In this document: piece after piece, positions 43,958 through 52,456 of the stretch
How the letters are laid out: the number at the start of each line of letters is the position of its first letter
How positions within the stretch are numbered: the stretch's first letter is position 1
Source: Dellaglioa algida DSM 15638
GTDB taxonomy: Bacteria; Bacillota; Bacilli; Lactobacillales; Lactobacillaceae
Reading direction: 5' to 3'
DNA length: 64,000 nt
Assembly: GCF_001434695.1 (NCBI RefSeq)
Contig: NZ_AZDI01000003.1
Location: forward strand, 1 to 64,000
Translations under genes and position numbers: made by a program
The notes under the pieces: model-generated
Told to the model about the DNA's origin: nothing
Database searches by the model: none
Seen by the model: the letters and a program-made list of their open reading frames with translations, nothing else

Positions 43958-44614
43958 ATCTATCATTTGAAACTGACGATCTTTTAGAACATATTGTACA
44001 TCACACATTTGAGCGACATCTGGTTCGTGAGTAACGATAATAACACATTTACCTTGAGATTTAGCTAAATCTTGTAGTAGTTCAATAATTTCCTTTGTGT
44101 TAGCTTCATCCAAATTACCAGTTGGTTCATCTGCAACGACAAGTAGCGCGTCACAACACATCGTTCTGACAACAGCGACTCGCTGTTGTTGCCCACCAGA
44201 AAGATGTTGGACGTTCTTCTTTGCCGTCTCTTCGTCAATACCCACTTTCTTCAACATTTCAATCGCATATTCTCTATCACCCGAGTGTGATGCTCCAGTG
44301 ATGGCCATTGCCGTCATTAAGTTTTCCAATGCCGACATATAAGTGAAAAGGTTATACGATTGAAAGACAATTGAAACATCTTTATTTCGATAACGTGTTA
44401 ACCCAATTCTATTAATCGCCTCACCTTCATATAATATTTCTCCAGACTTAGGCTTATCTAACCCCGCAATTAACGAGAGAAAAGTTGTTTTTCCTGATCC
44501 ACTTCTTCCGACAATAGCATATGATTTACCTTTTTCAAAAACTAAGTTAACATTTTCAAATAATGGGTTATCCTTATTTTCATACCAATAAGCAATATCT
44601 TTAATTTCAATCAT
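43955..44614 (-). CDS. ABC exporter ATPase (MacB/LolD type)
   Basis: A 219-residue ATPase. Walker A is GRSGSGKTT at residues 36-44. The signature LSGGQQQRVAVVR and Walker B ending in ADEPTGNLDEANT are typical of the MacB/LolD/YknY group, which works with FtsX-type permeases. The permease gene lies 21 bases upstream in the same operon. Probably exports a peptide, lipid or drug, or acts as a mechanotransmission complex. No two-component system is adjacent. Confidence 0.88.
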   Translation of the reverse strand: MIEIKDIAYWYENKDNPLFENVNLVFEKGKSYAIVGRSGSGKTTFLSLIAGLDKPKSGEILYEGEAINRIGLTRYRNKDVSIVFQSYNLFTYMSALENLMTAMAITGASHSGDREYAIEMLKKVGIDEETAKKNVQHLSGGQQQRVAVVRTMCCDALLVVADEPTGNLDEANTKEIIELLQDLAKSQGKCVIIVTHEPDVAQMCDVQYVLKDRQFQMID

Positions 44615-44635
44615 GTAATCAGTCCTTTCCGTTAT

Positions 44636-46093
44636 TTATGAAATCAATATTTTTTTAGGTTCAAGCCGTAAAATACCGAATGACGCCAGCATAATTGAGA
44701 TGAAGATAATTACGAGTCCCATTCCACCTAACTCTACTAAATCTTTAACACTAACTGTTGTACTTAAGTTTTTTAATTTTTCAGATTTAGTCGCTTGTCC
44801 CATCGTACCGCTCGGAACCGAACCACCCGGTCCTCCTTTAGTTCCACTTAGTGCTCCTCCTTCAGCATTTCCGCCAGGACCGCCTTGCATATCACTTGAA
44901 GTCGACGAGATTGTAGCCGTTGTTGTTTGTTGACTGATTAACTGATCACCGATGACATTACCGACAAACTTACCCCCAACGCCCGCAACAACCAATGACA
45001 CAATTAATACCATAAACATTTCAACAAAAAATTGTGCAATCACTTTCCAACGTTTTTCACCTAATGATAATAAAACCCCAATTTCGTAACGACGTTCCCT
45101 AATCATTAATATAACAATCAAGGCAAGGATAATCGTTCCCGCAACTGCCACCAATATAACAATCTTTTGCGCAAAACTTTTAATATTATTTAAGGGTGTC
45201 AGCATTGATTGGTACGTACTATCATTCGTTGACATTGAAAATTTAGATGTATTAATTAGTTTTTTAGCAGCCTTAGTAAAGTCTGCTGATTTCGCTGGGT
45301 TACTTAATGTATACACAACAGAGTCAACAGTTCCTTTATATTTACTACCTTTTAACGTATTCGCAAATGTATATGCCGTGTAAATTGTATTTGATGGATC
45401 ATTAGCACCTGGTCCACCTCCATTTGCAGAACTAGTCGAACTTGCTTTGTAAATTCCGACAACTTTTACTTTATATTTTGTGCCACTCGTAGATTTCATC
45501 GTGATTGTATCACCCGTTGAAATCTTATTCGTAGAAGCAAGTTCTGTCTCAATCACAACATTTTTTGTATTTAGATCACTTGCAGTTAACCCACGACCTT
45601 TAGTTATTTTTGCACCGTTAGAACTCAAGGCACTCGCAGTTGAGCTGACACCTGAAATCGTTAAATCTCCGGTTGATGCCGCTGATTTCATTTCTTTTCC
45701 ACCCATGCCACCCTGACTTGAATCTGACGTTGTAATGGCGTCGAATGAAGAAGCGTTCGCAGTCGTTGACGTTGTCAGACTGTAGCTTTTTACATTGCTT
45801 AACACACCAATCTTTTTAGCCGTTGAAACTTCCACTCCAGCCAAATTTAACGACGGTTTTGATTTCGTTGAACTTGATGCTTTCATGTCACTAAAAGCCT
45901 TGTCACGATTAGCCGCTAGCGTGACCGTTGCGCCCGCACTTTTTTTCGCATCATTTGCCGCAGTTGTTGCTGCATTTTGAATGATTAAGCCTGCTAGTAC
46001 GAATAACATAATTGCCGACATAACTAAAATAAGTAAAAAAGTCCGTCCTTTTTTTGCCTTAATATTTAATAAAGCGCGTTTAAAAAAATTCAT
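44636..46093 (-). CDS. FtsX/MacB-type ABC exporter permease with Gly-rich insertions
   Basis: About 485 residues. One N-terminal helix (about 20-42), a large extracytoplasmic MacB-like domain (about 45-310), then three helices, the standard FtsX-type layout. Three Gly-rich stretches stand out: GGMGGKEM (about 130), NGGGPGANDP (about 230) and, in the loop before the last helix, GGPGGNAEGG to GTKGGPGGSVPSG. The start is the ATG at 46093 with GGAGG eight bases upstream, not the frame start at 46108. Pairs with the following ATPase. Substrate unknown. Confidence 0.85.
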   Translation of the reverse strand: MNFFKRALLNIKAKKGRTFLLILVMSAIMLFVLAGLIIQNAATTAANDAKKSAGATVTLAANRDKAFSDMKASSSTKSKPSLNLAGVEVSTAKKIGVLSNVKSYSLTTSTTANASSFDAITTSDSSQGGMGGKEMKSAASTGDLTISGVSSTASALSSNGAKITKGRGLTASDLNTKNVVIETELASTNKISTGDTITMKSTSGTKYKVKVVGIYKASSTSSANGGGPGANDPSNTIYTAYTFANTLKGSKYKGTVDSVVYTLSNPAKSADFTKAAKKLINTSKFSMSTNDSTYQSMLTPLNNIKSFAQKIVILVAVAGTIILALIVILMIRERRYEIGVLLSLGEKRWKVIAQFFVEMFMVLIVSLVVAGVGGKFVGNVIGDQLISQQTTTATISSTSSDMQGGPGGNAEGGALSGTKGGPGGSVPSGTMGQATKSEKLKNLSTTVSVKDLVELGGMGLVIIFISIMLASFGILRLEPKKILIS

Positions 46094-46198
46094 ATTTATT
46101 TCCTCCATATCCTCATGGGCTATTTGATAAAAACAAGCATAACTAATAAATATGAATTATTTTTGACCATTATCGGAATATTTTTACTTTATATACAA

Positions 46199-46241
46199 AA
46201 ATAGGTTTATTCTGAATTATTATCCAGAATAAACCTATTTA
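46199..46241 (-). terminator. Terminator of the degV gene
   Basis: Perfect arms AAATAGGTTTATTCTG / CAGAATAAACCTATTT directly downstream of degV. Confidence 0.85.
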
Positions 46242-46245
46242 CTTT

Positions 46246-47115
46246 TTAATCTATTAAACTTTCCCAATTTCTAGACCAGATTAATCCTAAACATTTTTCA
46301 CCGGTATGAACGCCAACAAGAGGTCCAATATATCCCGATTCAAAACGCATATCAGGAAAACTAGTTCTTAAATCTTGTCCCCATTCAGCCTGAAGATCTG
46401 GATTATTTGCATCAATTAAATCAATACGAACTGGATAATCAAGTGCACGCGTTGCTTCCGCGAATTGAGCCTTAATTTCCGAGTAAGCATTCTTCATTTT
46501 ACGTTCCTTACCAATTGCAATGATTTTACCTTCTTTGTCAAAAGTTAAAATTGGTTTAATTTTTAAAATATTACCCACAAATCCAGAGCGATTTGATAAT
46601 CGTCCGGTCCTCATCAAATGATTTAGATCGTCAACAACAAAAAGAACGTGCGTTGTTTCTCTTAATTCAGTTAATTTAGCCATGATTTCGGTAACATTCT
46701 TATCTTTTCCGGCCATCGTTGCGGCTAGTTGAACCATGTTTCCCATTCCCGCACAGTCAATTTTAGAATCGAAGACATGGACATTAATTGAAGTAACTGA
46801 TGGCGCAAATGCCTCAAGGTTACCAACTAGTCCACTAATCCCTGATGATAAGTGTATACAAATGACATCGGTGTATCCTTCGGCAGCAAGTGCCTCAAAC
46901 TTTTCCTCCATCTCACCCATTGACACTTGTGAAGTCGTTGGTAGAACATCTTCTGTTTTTAGCAATTGATAAAATTGAGTTGCCGTTAAGTCGGCATTTT
47001 CATGATAGACACGATTTCCAAATAATACTGGGTTATTGACTACTTTAATATCTAATTGTTCAACAATCTCGTCTGCAAGATATGCCGAACTATCTGTTAA
47101 TACAGCAATTTTCAT
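46246..47115 (-). CDS. DegV-family fatty-acid-binding protein
   Basis: A 289-residue cytoplasmic protein of the DegV/FakB family. The start reads KIAVLTDSSAYL, and TSQVS near residue 60 and the HLSSGISG stretch near 87-94 line the fatty-acid carboxylate site in FakB proteins. These proteins bind fatty acids so FakA can phosphorylate them for phospholipid synthesis. No fakA is adjacent. Single gene with its own terminator. Confidence 0.88.
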   Translation of the reverse strand: MKIAVLTDSSAYLADEIVEQLDIKVVNNPVLFGNRVYHENADLTATQFYQLLKTEDVLPTTSQVSMGEMEEKFEALAAEGYTDVICIHLSSGISGLVGNLEAFAPSVTSINVHVFDSKIDCAGMGNMVQLAATMAGKDKNVTEIMAKLTELRETTHVLFVVDDLNHLMRTGRLSNRSGFVGNILKIKPILTFDKEGKIIAIGKERKMKNAYSEIKAQFAEATRALDYPVRIDLIDANNPDLQAEWGQDLRTSFPDMRFESGYIGPLVGVHTGEKCLGLIWSRNWESLID

Positions 47116-47180
47116 TATTTCACATCCCTATTTTTACTATCCTATCACATATTACGGTTGAATACCTTGAATATCATCAT

Positions 47181-47543
47181 TTACGCGCCTAATTGGCGAC
47201 CAATAACTAATCCTAACAAAGCCATTAATCCACCAATAAGATAACTCGCTAATAAATAAATCATAAATAATGATATCTTTTGATTCTTAATCAACTTAAT
47301 TAATTCAAAATTATAAGTTGAGAATGTTGTAAATCCACCCATTGTTCCCGTACCGAGTAGGACAAGCATTGGACTTGTTAGATTCAGACCCGTTAGAATT
47401 CCCAAAACAAGGCTACCCACAAGATTAATTATCAATGTTCCCGCTGGAAATCGGTTAGTTAAAAATTGATTACTTAAATTAGTTATTCCATATCTGAGCA
47501 TTGCGCCAATTGATGCACCAACACCCACTAATAATACCATCAT
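47181..47543 (-). CDS. fluC: Fluoride channel subunit FluC/CrcB
   Basis: A 120-residue protein with four membrane helices. The Fluc hallmarks GASIGAMLRYG near the start and the pore-lining GGFTTFSTYNFE are present. It exports fluoride as an inverted dimer, here probably a heterodimer with the upstream-encoded paralogue, whose stop overlaps this start by four bases. No fluoride riboswitch was seen upstream. Confidence 0.92.
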   Translation of the reverse strand: MMVLLVGVGASIGAMLRYGITNLSNQFLTNRFPAGTLIINLVGSLVLGILTGLNLTSPMLVLLGTGTMGGFTTFSTYNFELIKLIKNQKISLFMIYLLASYLIGGLMALLGLVIGRQLGA

Positions 47544-47935
47544 AAGTTATCACCTTGCTTTCGCCAATCGCCCACATGGTTTCCGAATGAATAACCAACT
47601 AGCGTTAACAACAAGCCGCCAACAATCGTTGTTAACCCATAAATCAGAGCGTACCACCATTGTTGCGTTTCAATTAACGTTACAGCTTCTAAGCTATAAG
47701 TAGAAAAAGTGGTGAATGCTCCAATAAATCCTGTTTTCATGCCTAAGTTTAACCATTCAGGAACTTTCTCAGTTACCTCAACGTATTGAACTAAAAACGC
47801 TAAGATAAAACAACCAACTAAGTTAATTATCAAGGTCCCGAGAGGAAATCCATCAGGTTTTATAACCGCTAACCCAAGTAAGTATCGACTTATCCCACCA
47901 AAGAAAGCAAATATTGCAACAATTATATAATTCAA
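47540..47935 (-). CDS. fluC: Fluoride channel subunit FluC/CrcB (first of pair)
   Basis: About 131 residues with four membrane helices; GGISRYLLG and GAFTTFSTYSLE are the family motifs. The start is best placed at a TTG at 47935, because AAGAAGG lies eight bases before it; a longer frame from a TTG at 47956 has no ribosome site and would include this one in its coding part. Translation is coupled to the second subunit by a four-base overlap. Confidence 0.9.
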   Translation of the reverse strand: MNYIIVAIFAFFGGISRYLLGLAVIKPDGFPLGTLIINLVGCFILAFLVQYVEVTEKVPEWLNLGMKTGFIGAFTTFSTYSLEAVTLIETQQWWYALIYGLTTIVGGLLLTLVGYSFGNHVGDWRKQGDNL

Positions 47936-48006
47936 TTTTAATACCTTCTTATTCAATTTACATTTAATCTCTTTATTTTACCGAAATTTTCAATTAATAC
48001 CAAATT

Positions 48007-48040
48007 AAAATGGGCCGCTAGAAATTATCTAGCGGTCCAT
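48007..48040 (-). terminator. Terminator of the MupG-like gene
   Basis: Arms ATGGACCGCTAG / CTAGCGGCCCAT on the minus strand (one G-T pair), followed by TTTTAATTT. Confidence 0.8.
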
Positions 48041-48044
48041 CTGG

Positions 48045-49136
48045 TTAATCTTGGCTTAATTTAAACTGACTCCAAGGTTTCAAGAAATCAAGTAAAAATA
48101 GCTCATCGTCTGTGATATGACCGACGACATTTACTCGCCCATCATTTTTCATTTCTTTCAGTGCAATTTGCGTTTCACCTTTATACTGTCCATATCCTTC
48201 ATTATCAATTAATACGTCACCGCGTTTAATTTGGACTGTGTTGTGTGCCGGAAAGTCTTTATCTTTATAAACAACTCGTGTCATTGTTGAACGTAGGATA
48301 TAAGCAGACCGATCTCCACGATAACTATGTACATTATCTAATAAAACAGTCCGTTCAACTTCAGTAATATCCGGAACAGTTTCAATCTTAATTGTTGGAT
48401 AGTTGGCATTAAATGCGTCCGCGGCTGCCTTTAATTCTGTTTCTGAGGCATACGCGTTTGCGATAATCACATCGTCAATTAGATCAGTCATCACCATGTG
48501 TTTAACTTCTGTTGCAATATCTAAATGACGGTGATCTTCTAACGTACATAACCCATCTGCAGTTGGCCATGGTCCAAAAGTTGCTGAATTGGCATTCACG
48601 AAAGCCGCTGTATTTAAATTGTATTTTTTAAACTTCTCGCTGCAAGCAACGAAAAAGTTATACTCTAATCCTGTGTATTCATGTGGATAAAAATTATGTG
48701 AACCTAATAAGTTTTCCCTTTTTGGTGAGTAACTCATAATGTTATCCACATAGTTAGTCCCAGAACTCATATTAATCTCAATTTTTAGATCATATGGGTT
48801 GCGGGTCATTGCAGCTTCTTCTGCTCCAGTGAATCCTAAATCTAAGCGAACACCGTAAGCACCCATATCATCAAAGAATTTTAAATCTTCATAGCTAATA
48901 TTTAATTGTTCAAATAAATCAGGGTTAATATCAACCATCACTTCCATACCAAGTTGATTTGCGTAAGCAACTGTCTTTTTAAATTCTGCTAACACCTTGT
49001 CTTTTCCGTCGGTAACTTGTAATAAGCTTGTAAATACCCGTTTATACCCGTATTTACTTGCTAAGTCTAGGTATGCTGCATCATCATCAAAGTTTGATCG
49101 TTCTGGATAAATCGAAACGCCTAATTTTCCCATCAT
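48045..49136 (-). CDS. mupG: MupG-like 6-phospho-N-acetylmuramidase (DUF871)
   Basis: A 363-residue cytoplasmic protein of the DUF871 family. The N-terminal TIM-barrel starts GVSIYPERSNFDDDAAYL and includes GVRLDLGF and HNFYPHEYTGL; the C-terminal domain is small and beta-rich (IKRGDVLIDNEGYGQYKG). Staphylococcal MupG, of this family, splits MurNAc-6-phosphate-GlcNAc during wall recycling. AGGAGG precedes two possible ATG codons (49136 and 49133). No PTS gene is adjacent, which is unusual. The substrate assignment is by family. Confidence 0.8.
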   Translation of the reverse strand: MMGKLGVSIYPERSNFDDDAAYLDLASKYGYKRVFTSLLQVTDGKDKVLAEFKKTVAYANQLGMEVMVDINPDLFEQLNISYEDLKFFDDMGAYGVRLDLGFTGAEEAAMTRNPYDLKIEINMSSGTNYVDNIMSYSPKRENLLGSHNFYPHEYTGLEYNFFVACSEKFKKYNLNTAAFVNANSATFGPWPTADGLCTLEDHRHLDIATEVKHMVMTDLIDDVIIANAYASETELKAAADAFNANYPTIKIETVPDITEVERTVLLDNVHSYRGDRSAYILRSTMTRVVYKDKDFPAHNTVQIKRGDVLIDNEGYGQYKGETQIALKEMKNDGRVNVVGHITDDELFLLDFLKPWSQFKLSQD

Positions 49137-49471
49137 TATTCCTCCTAAATAGTATTAAGGTCTATACCAATAGTATAAAGGTTATTATATGCGATTGAAA
49201 GCGTATTCTAAAAATAATCTCAATTAAATCTAAAGAATTCATTAATGTTAAGGTTATTTTAAGCTTCATGTTGTATATTGAACTTATCCCAAAACAACAT
49301 AAATAACTAACCTTTATACTTTTTCATTTCTCCTCCAAAGTAATGAAAGAGAGAGCTAATTTATTAGCTCTACAACTTACTCCCTAGAGACTGCCTTCCC
49401 AGCAGTCTCTTTTTTTGTTTCTAAATATTAAGGTCCATGTTAAAATTTTAGTCATAAAGGAGAAATCAATA
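49137..49471. other. 335-base gap holding the candidate small RNA
   Basis: The left part holds the mupG promoter region and a weak cre-like GATTGAAAGCGTATTC near 49192-49207. The right part holds the candidate small RNA with its terminator, and the ribosome site AAAGGAG of the HExxH gene. Confidence 0.5.
49318..49417 (+). ncRNA. Candidate trans-acting small RNA with CCUCC motif
   Basis: About 100 bases ending in a classic terminator AGAGACTGC-CTTCCCA-GCAGTCTCT plus eight T (49386-49417). Before it are a perfect hairpin AGAGCTAA-TTTA-TTAGCTCT (49352-49371), flanking AGTAA/TTACT pairing, and an unpaired TTCTCCTCC (49328-49336) that is complementary to ribosome binding sites. No open frame explains the terminator. 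TATACT at 49316-49321 could be the -10, but the -35 is weak. Confidence 0.5.
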
Positions 49472-50212
49472 ATGACACCTATTTATACAATTATTCAACT
49501 CATTCTCCTCAGCGTGGGACCGCTTCTCATAGCCGCATACTCATTAACCGCCGTAAATAATAATACTAAAAAACAATTATCAATAAATCAACAACTGTAC
49601 TTAGGTTCAATCGGCATCATCATTCATGAATCAAGTCATGCAATCATGGCGTTTATCTTTGGTTTTCGAATCGATGAAGTTAAACTAATTAAACGACCTC
49701 ATCCAGAAATTGGTGATAACTCGCTTGGCTTTGTTCGTTACTATTCTCCATCAAATCTACGAGGCAAGATTGGCGGTGCAATGACCGGAATCGCACCAAT
49801 TATTGGATGTTCCATTGCCATCATTGGTCTTTTTTCATTATTATTGCCGCAATCATTTAATTTACTAGTAGAGATGGTCACTAATCAACAGTTTACCGCT
49901 TCATTGTTTTCAAAATTGTTAACCTCATTATTCCAAAATTGGTCATCGCATCTTATCTTGTGGCTAGCCATCACAATATCTATCACCGTTGGCGGTTTTG
50001 ATCTTAGCTCGGCCGATAGAACAGGATTTGGTCTAGGATTCAGTTTATTAGCCTTTTTAAACGTTATTCTTTACTACGTATTTTCCCTGTTCAATCAACA
50101 AGCGTTGATTATGACTTTACTATTAACTATCGCAGGTCCAATTATTTTCGTAACTATTTTAATGTTATTTTTACTACTCGTAACTAATTTAATTGTCAAA
50201 TCACTTAAATAG
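49472..50212 (+). CDS. Integral membrane HExxH protein (M50-like putative metallopeptidase)
   Basis: About 246 residues, with roughly six hydrophobic segments. IIIHESSHAIMAFIFGF (about 50-66) carries an HExxH zinc motif inside a helix, as in site-2 proteases, and GGFDLSSADRTG later offers a possible Asp ligand. The classic NPDG motif is missing. The ATG at 49472 follows AAAGGAG; longer frames start inside the upstream terminator. It might cleave a membrane protein or signal. Called on motif only. Confidence 0.65.
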   Translation: MTPIYTIIQLILLSVGPLLIAAYSLTAVNNNTKKQLSINQQLYLGSIGIIIHESSHAIMAFIFGFRIDEVKLIKRPHPEIGDNSLGFVRYYSPSNLRGKIGGAMTGIAPIIGCSIAIIGLFSLLLPQSFNLLVEMVTNQQFTASLFSKLLTSLFQNWSSHLILWLAITISITVGGFDLSSADRTGFGLGFSLLAFLNVILYYVFSLFNQQALIMTLLLTIAGPIIFVTILMLFLLLVTNLIVKSLK

Positions 50213-50216
50213 TTAT

Positions 50217-50257
50217 AATAAAGACGGCATCCCCTATATGGAGATGCCGTCTTTATT
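50217..50257 (+). terminator. Bidirectional terminator
   Basis: Perfect arms AATAAAGACGGCATC / GATGCCGTCTTTATT between convergent genes. Confidence 0.9.
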
Positions 50258-50265
50258 ATTATCAC

Positions 50266-51132
50266 TTATTTCCACCATAATTTAATTAATGCTTGCGTTC
50301 CATCATTACCTAAATTAGCTTCGTCCACCAATTTTTCGTACAATCTTTTAGCTTCTTTCGTCGATGGTAAATCGATATCCATCTTTTCCGCTTCATCCAA
50401 TGCGATTCGTAAATCTTTAAGAAAATGTTTTGCGAAGAATCCTGGCGTATAATCGTCTTTTAAGATTCGTGGTGCGTAATTTGCCAAACTCCAGTTCGCA
50501 GCACTACCGCCACCAACGGTCTTGATAACACTTTCTAAGTCCAAGTTTGCAGCTTTTGCATAAACTAATAACTCAGTCATCCCGGTCATTGTTCCAGCTA
50601 TCATAATTTGGTTAGCCATTTTAGCGTGTTGCCCTGAACCATACCCGCCAAACAACGCAATTGTTGTTCCCATTTTTTCAAAAATAGGTTTCACTTGTTC
50701 ATAGATATCTTCATGTCCACCAACCATAATTGTCAATTTTGCATTTTTGGCACCAATATCACCACCGGAAACAGGTGCATCTAACGCAAATATATCATGG
50801 CCTTCTGCATAATCACCAATTTTTTTTGCCAATGTTGGCGTACTTGTCGTCATATCAACCACGATTGATCCTTTTTTAGCACCCGCAAAGATACCGTTCT
50901 CTTCAAAATAGATAGTATCCACATCCGTAGGAAACCCGACCATTGAAAATGTAATATCACTTTGTGCCGCAACCAATTGCGGTGAATCAGCCCAAATAGC
51001 ACCTTGGCTAACTAACGCATCCGTTTTTGATTTCGTTCGATTAAATACCCTTACTTCATAATCTGCTTTTAATAAGTTACTGACGATTGCCGCACCCATT
51101 ACGCCAGTTCCCACAAACCCAATTTTTTTCAT
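50266..51132 (-). CDS. 3-hydroxyisobutyrate dehydrogenase-family oxidoreductase
   Basis: A 288-residue NAD(P)-dependent beta-hydroxyacid dehydrogenase. The Rossmann motif GTGVMG is at residues 8-13, the substrate-binding DAPVSGGDIGA at about 118-128, and the catalytic Lys171 in GQHAKMANQ. Arg32 in FNRTKSK suggests NADP preference. The start is the ATG at 51132 after AAGGGG. Substrate could be 3-hydroxyisobutyrate, tartronate semialdehyde, glyoxylate or a similar acid; context does not decide. Confidence 0.85.
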   Translation of the reverse strand: MKKIGFVGTGVMGAAIVSNLLKADYEVRVFNRTKSKTDALVSQGAIWADSPQLVAAQSDITFSMVGFPTDVDTIYFEENGIFAGAKKGSIVVDMTTSTPTLAKKIGDYAEGHDIFALDAPVSGGDIGAKNAKLTIMVGGHEDIYEQVKPIFEKMGTTIALFGGYGSGQHAKMANQIMIAGTMTGMTELLVYAKAANLDLESVIKTVGGGSAANWSLANYAPRILKDDYTPGFFAKHFLKDLRIALDEAEKMDIDLPSTKEAKRLYEKLVDEANLGNDGTQALIKLWWK

Positions 51133-51211
51133 AATAGTTCCCCTTTTCAACAATTTCTTTTAGTATGCGCCTTAAAGATTTCAACCGCCATTAATAACAC
51201 ATGAGATTAAC

Positions 51212-51241
51212 AAAAAACCACCACAAATTAAATTGTGGTGG
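51212..51241 (-). terminator. Terminator of terC-trxA
   Basis: Perfect arms CCACCACAA / TTGTGGTGG, followed on the minus strand by TTTTTTG. Confidence 0.85.
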
Positions 51242-51248
51242 CACTCGC

Positions 51249-51578
51249 TTAGACTGTTTTATTTTGTGTTATCTTCTCACTTAAATACGCCGAAAATTCA
51301 CTTTTGTCATGGTATCCGACAACCTTTTCAATTGCTTTGCCATCTTTAAAAAGTAAAAAGCTAGGTATGCTCATAACATCGTATTCTAATGCCGTTTCTT
51401 TATTTTCATCAATATTCAATTTTACAAATTGGATATCGGATTTAAATTCTTGTTCTAATTCATCAACAACTGGTGCCATCATTAAACAAGGACCACACCA
51501 TGGTGCCCATAAATCAACAATCGTTAACCCCGACTTTGTGTATTCAGTCATCGTTTGATCCGTTACTTTTGTTACCAT
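51249..51578 (-). CDS. trxA: Thioredoxin
   Basis: A 109-residue cytoplasmic thioredoxin that reduces protein disulfides. The active site WCGPC is at residues 27-31 and the cis-proline loop appears as SIPSF. It lies 18 bases downstream of a TerC-family gene, so both are probably one transcript. This may be a secondary thioredoxin; the trxB partner is not in the window. Confidence 0.93.
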   Translation of the reverse strand: MVTKVTDQTMTEYTKSGLTIVDLWAPWCGPCLMMAPVVDELEQEFKSDIQFVKLNIDENKETALEYDVMSIPSFLLFKDGKAIEKVVGYHDKSEFSAYLSEKITQNKTV

Positions 51579-51596
51579 TTCGTCGTCCTCATTTCG

Positions 51597-52334
51597 TTAT
51601 TTTTTATTTTGAATATTGTACATATGCACTAAAGTTGTCAGTATAACGGCCCCGAAAACAATTCCAGCAAACAGAATTGACGAAATCTCGATCCCAATTT
51701 GTGGGATTGAGACAAATAATTTCACCGCAATCAAAGCAATCAACATATAAGCCATTGATTCTAATTCTGGCACAACCTTCATTAATTTCATGATTAATGT
51801 TGCAATTCCCCGCATCGCTAATATTCCAAACATTCCACCAATTAAAACAACTACTGGATTAGTTGAGATGGCAAGGGATGCTAAAACGGAATCAATCGAA
51901 AAGACAATATCCATCATCTCAATTGAGATAACAACGGACCAAAATAATGAAAAAGGTCCTTTACGTCCGTTACCCTTTTTTTCCACTTTAGGTTTTGGCG
52001 TTTTAATTTTTGAGAAGAAGTAATGCCCTGACAGGTAGATAAGATACCCCGCACCAATAACTTTAATTTCCCAAAAATCAATTAAAAATGTACCAATTCC
52101 AATAATGATGAATCGGAATATGTAAGCACCCCATAATCCATAAAATAACGCTTTTTCTTGTTCCTTTTTGTTAGGTAATTTTTGCGTTTGAGCGGCTAAT
52201 ACAATGGCATTATCCACCGATAACAGACACTCAATTACTGCTAGTGATAGGATAATCATCCAATCACTACTCGATTCAACAACTGTTTTCCAATTGTTGA
52301 TGTCAAAAAATGGTCCATATAAGTTTGCTAGCAT
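51597..52334 (-). CDS. terC: TerC-family membrane protein (putative Mn2+ exporter)
   Basis: A 245-residue protein with about seven membrane helices. The TerC pattern is clear: ECLLSVDNAIVLA near the start and MDIVFSIDSVLAS in the second half, with acidic residues in membrane helices, plus a basic cytoplasmic loop (about 112-128). Bacillus TerC homologues export manganese and help metallate exoenzymes. There is no yybP-ykoY riboswitch in the short upstream gap. Followed by trxA. Confidence 0.85.
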   Translation of the reverse strand: MLANLYGPFFDINNWKTVVESSSDWMIILSLAVIECLLSVDNAIVLAAQTQKLPNKKEQEKALFYGLWGAYIFRFIIIGIGTFLIDFWEIKVIGAGYLIYLSGHYFFSKIKTPKPKVEKKGNGRKGPFSLFWSVVISIEMMDIVFSIDSVLASLAISTNPVVVLIGGMFGILAMRGIATLIMKLMKVVPELESMAYMLIALIAVKLFVSIPQIGIEISSILFAGIVFGAVILTTLVHMYNIQNKK

Positions 52335-52411
52335 TTATGTCTCAGACTTTCTTTTAATAATTTTTGTGAATAAGTGTAGAAGGCTATTATACAACAATTT
52401 AGACATTATGC

Positions 52412-52447
52412 AAAAAGGGCAATAGACGTTTGTCTATCACCCTTTTC
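52412..52447 (-). terminator. Terminator of the larABCDE operon
   Basis: Arms AAAAGGG-TG-ATAGAC / GTCTAT-TG-CCCTTTT with a short loop, ten bases after larE. Confidence 0.85.
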
Positions 52448-52456
52448 ACTTAAAAA

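Noticed and set aside
47936-48006. Fluoride riboswitch upstream of the fluC pair
   Set aside because: No GGxGATGG-type core is present and the gap to the neighbouring terminator is too short.
52335-52411. yybP-ykoY manganese riboswitch upstream of terC
   Set aside because: The gap is about 77 bases and lacks the GGGGAGTAG and AGACC signatures. The fetAB leader was checked for the same motifs and also lacks them.
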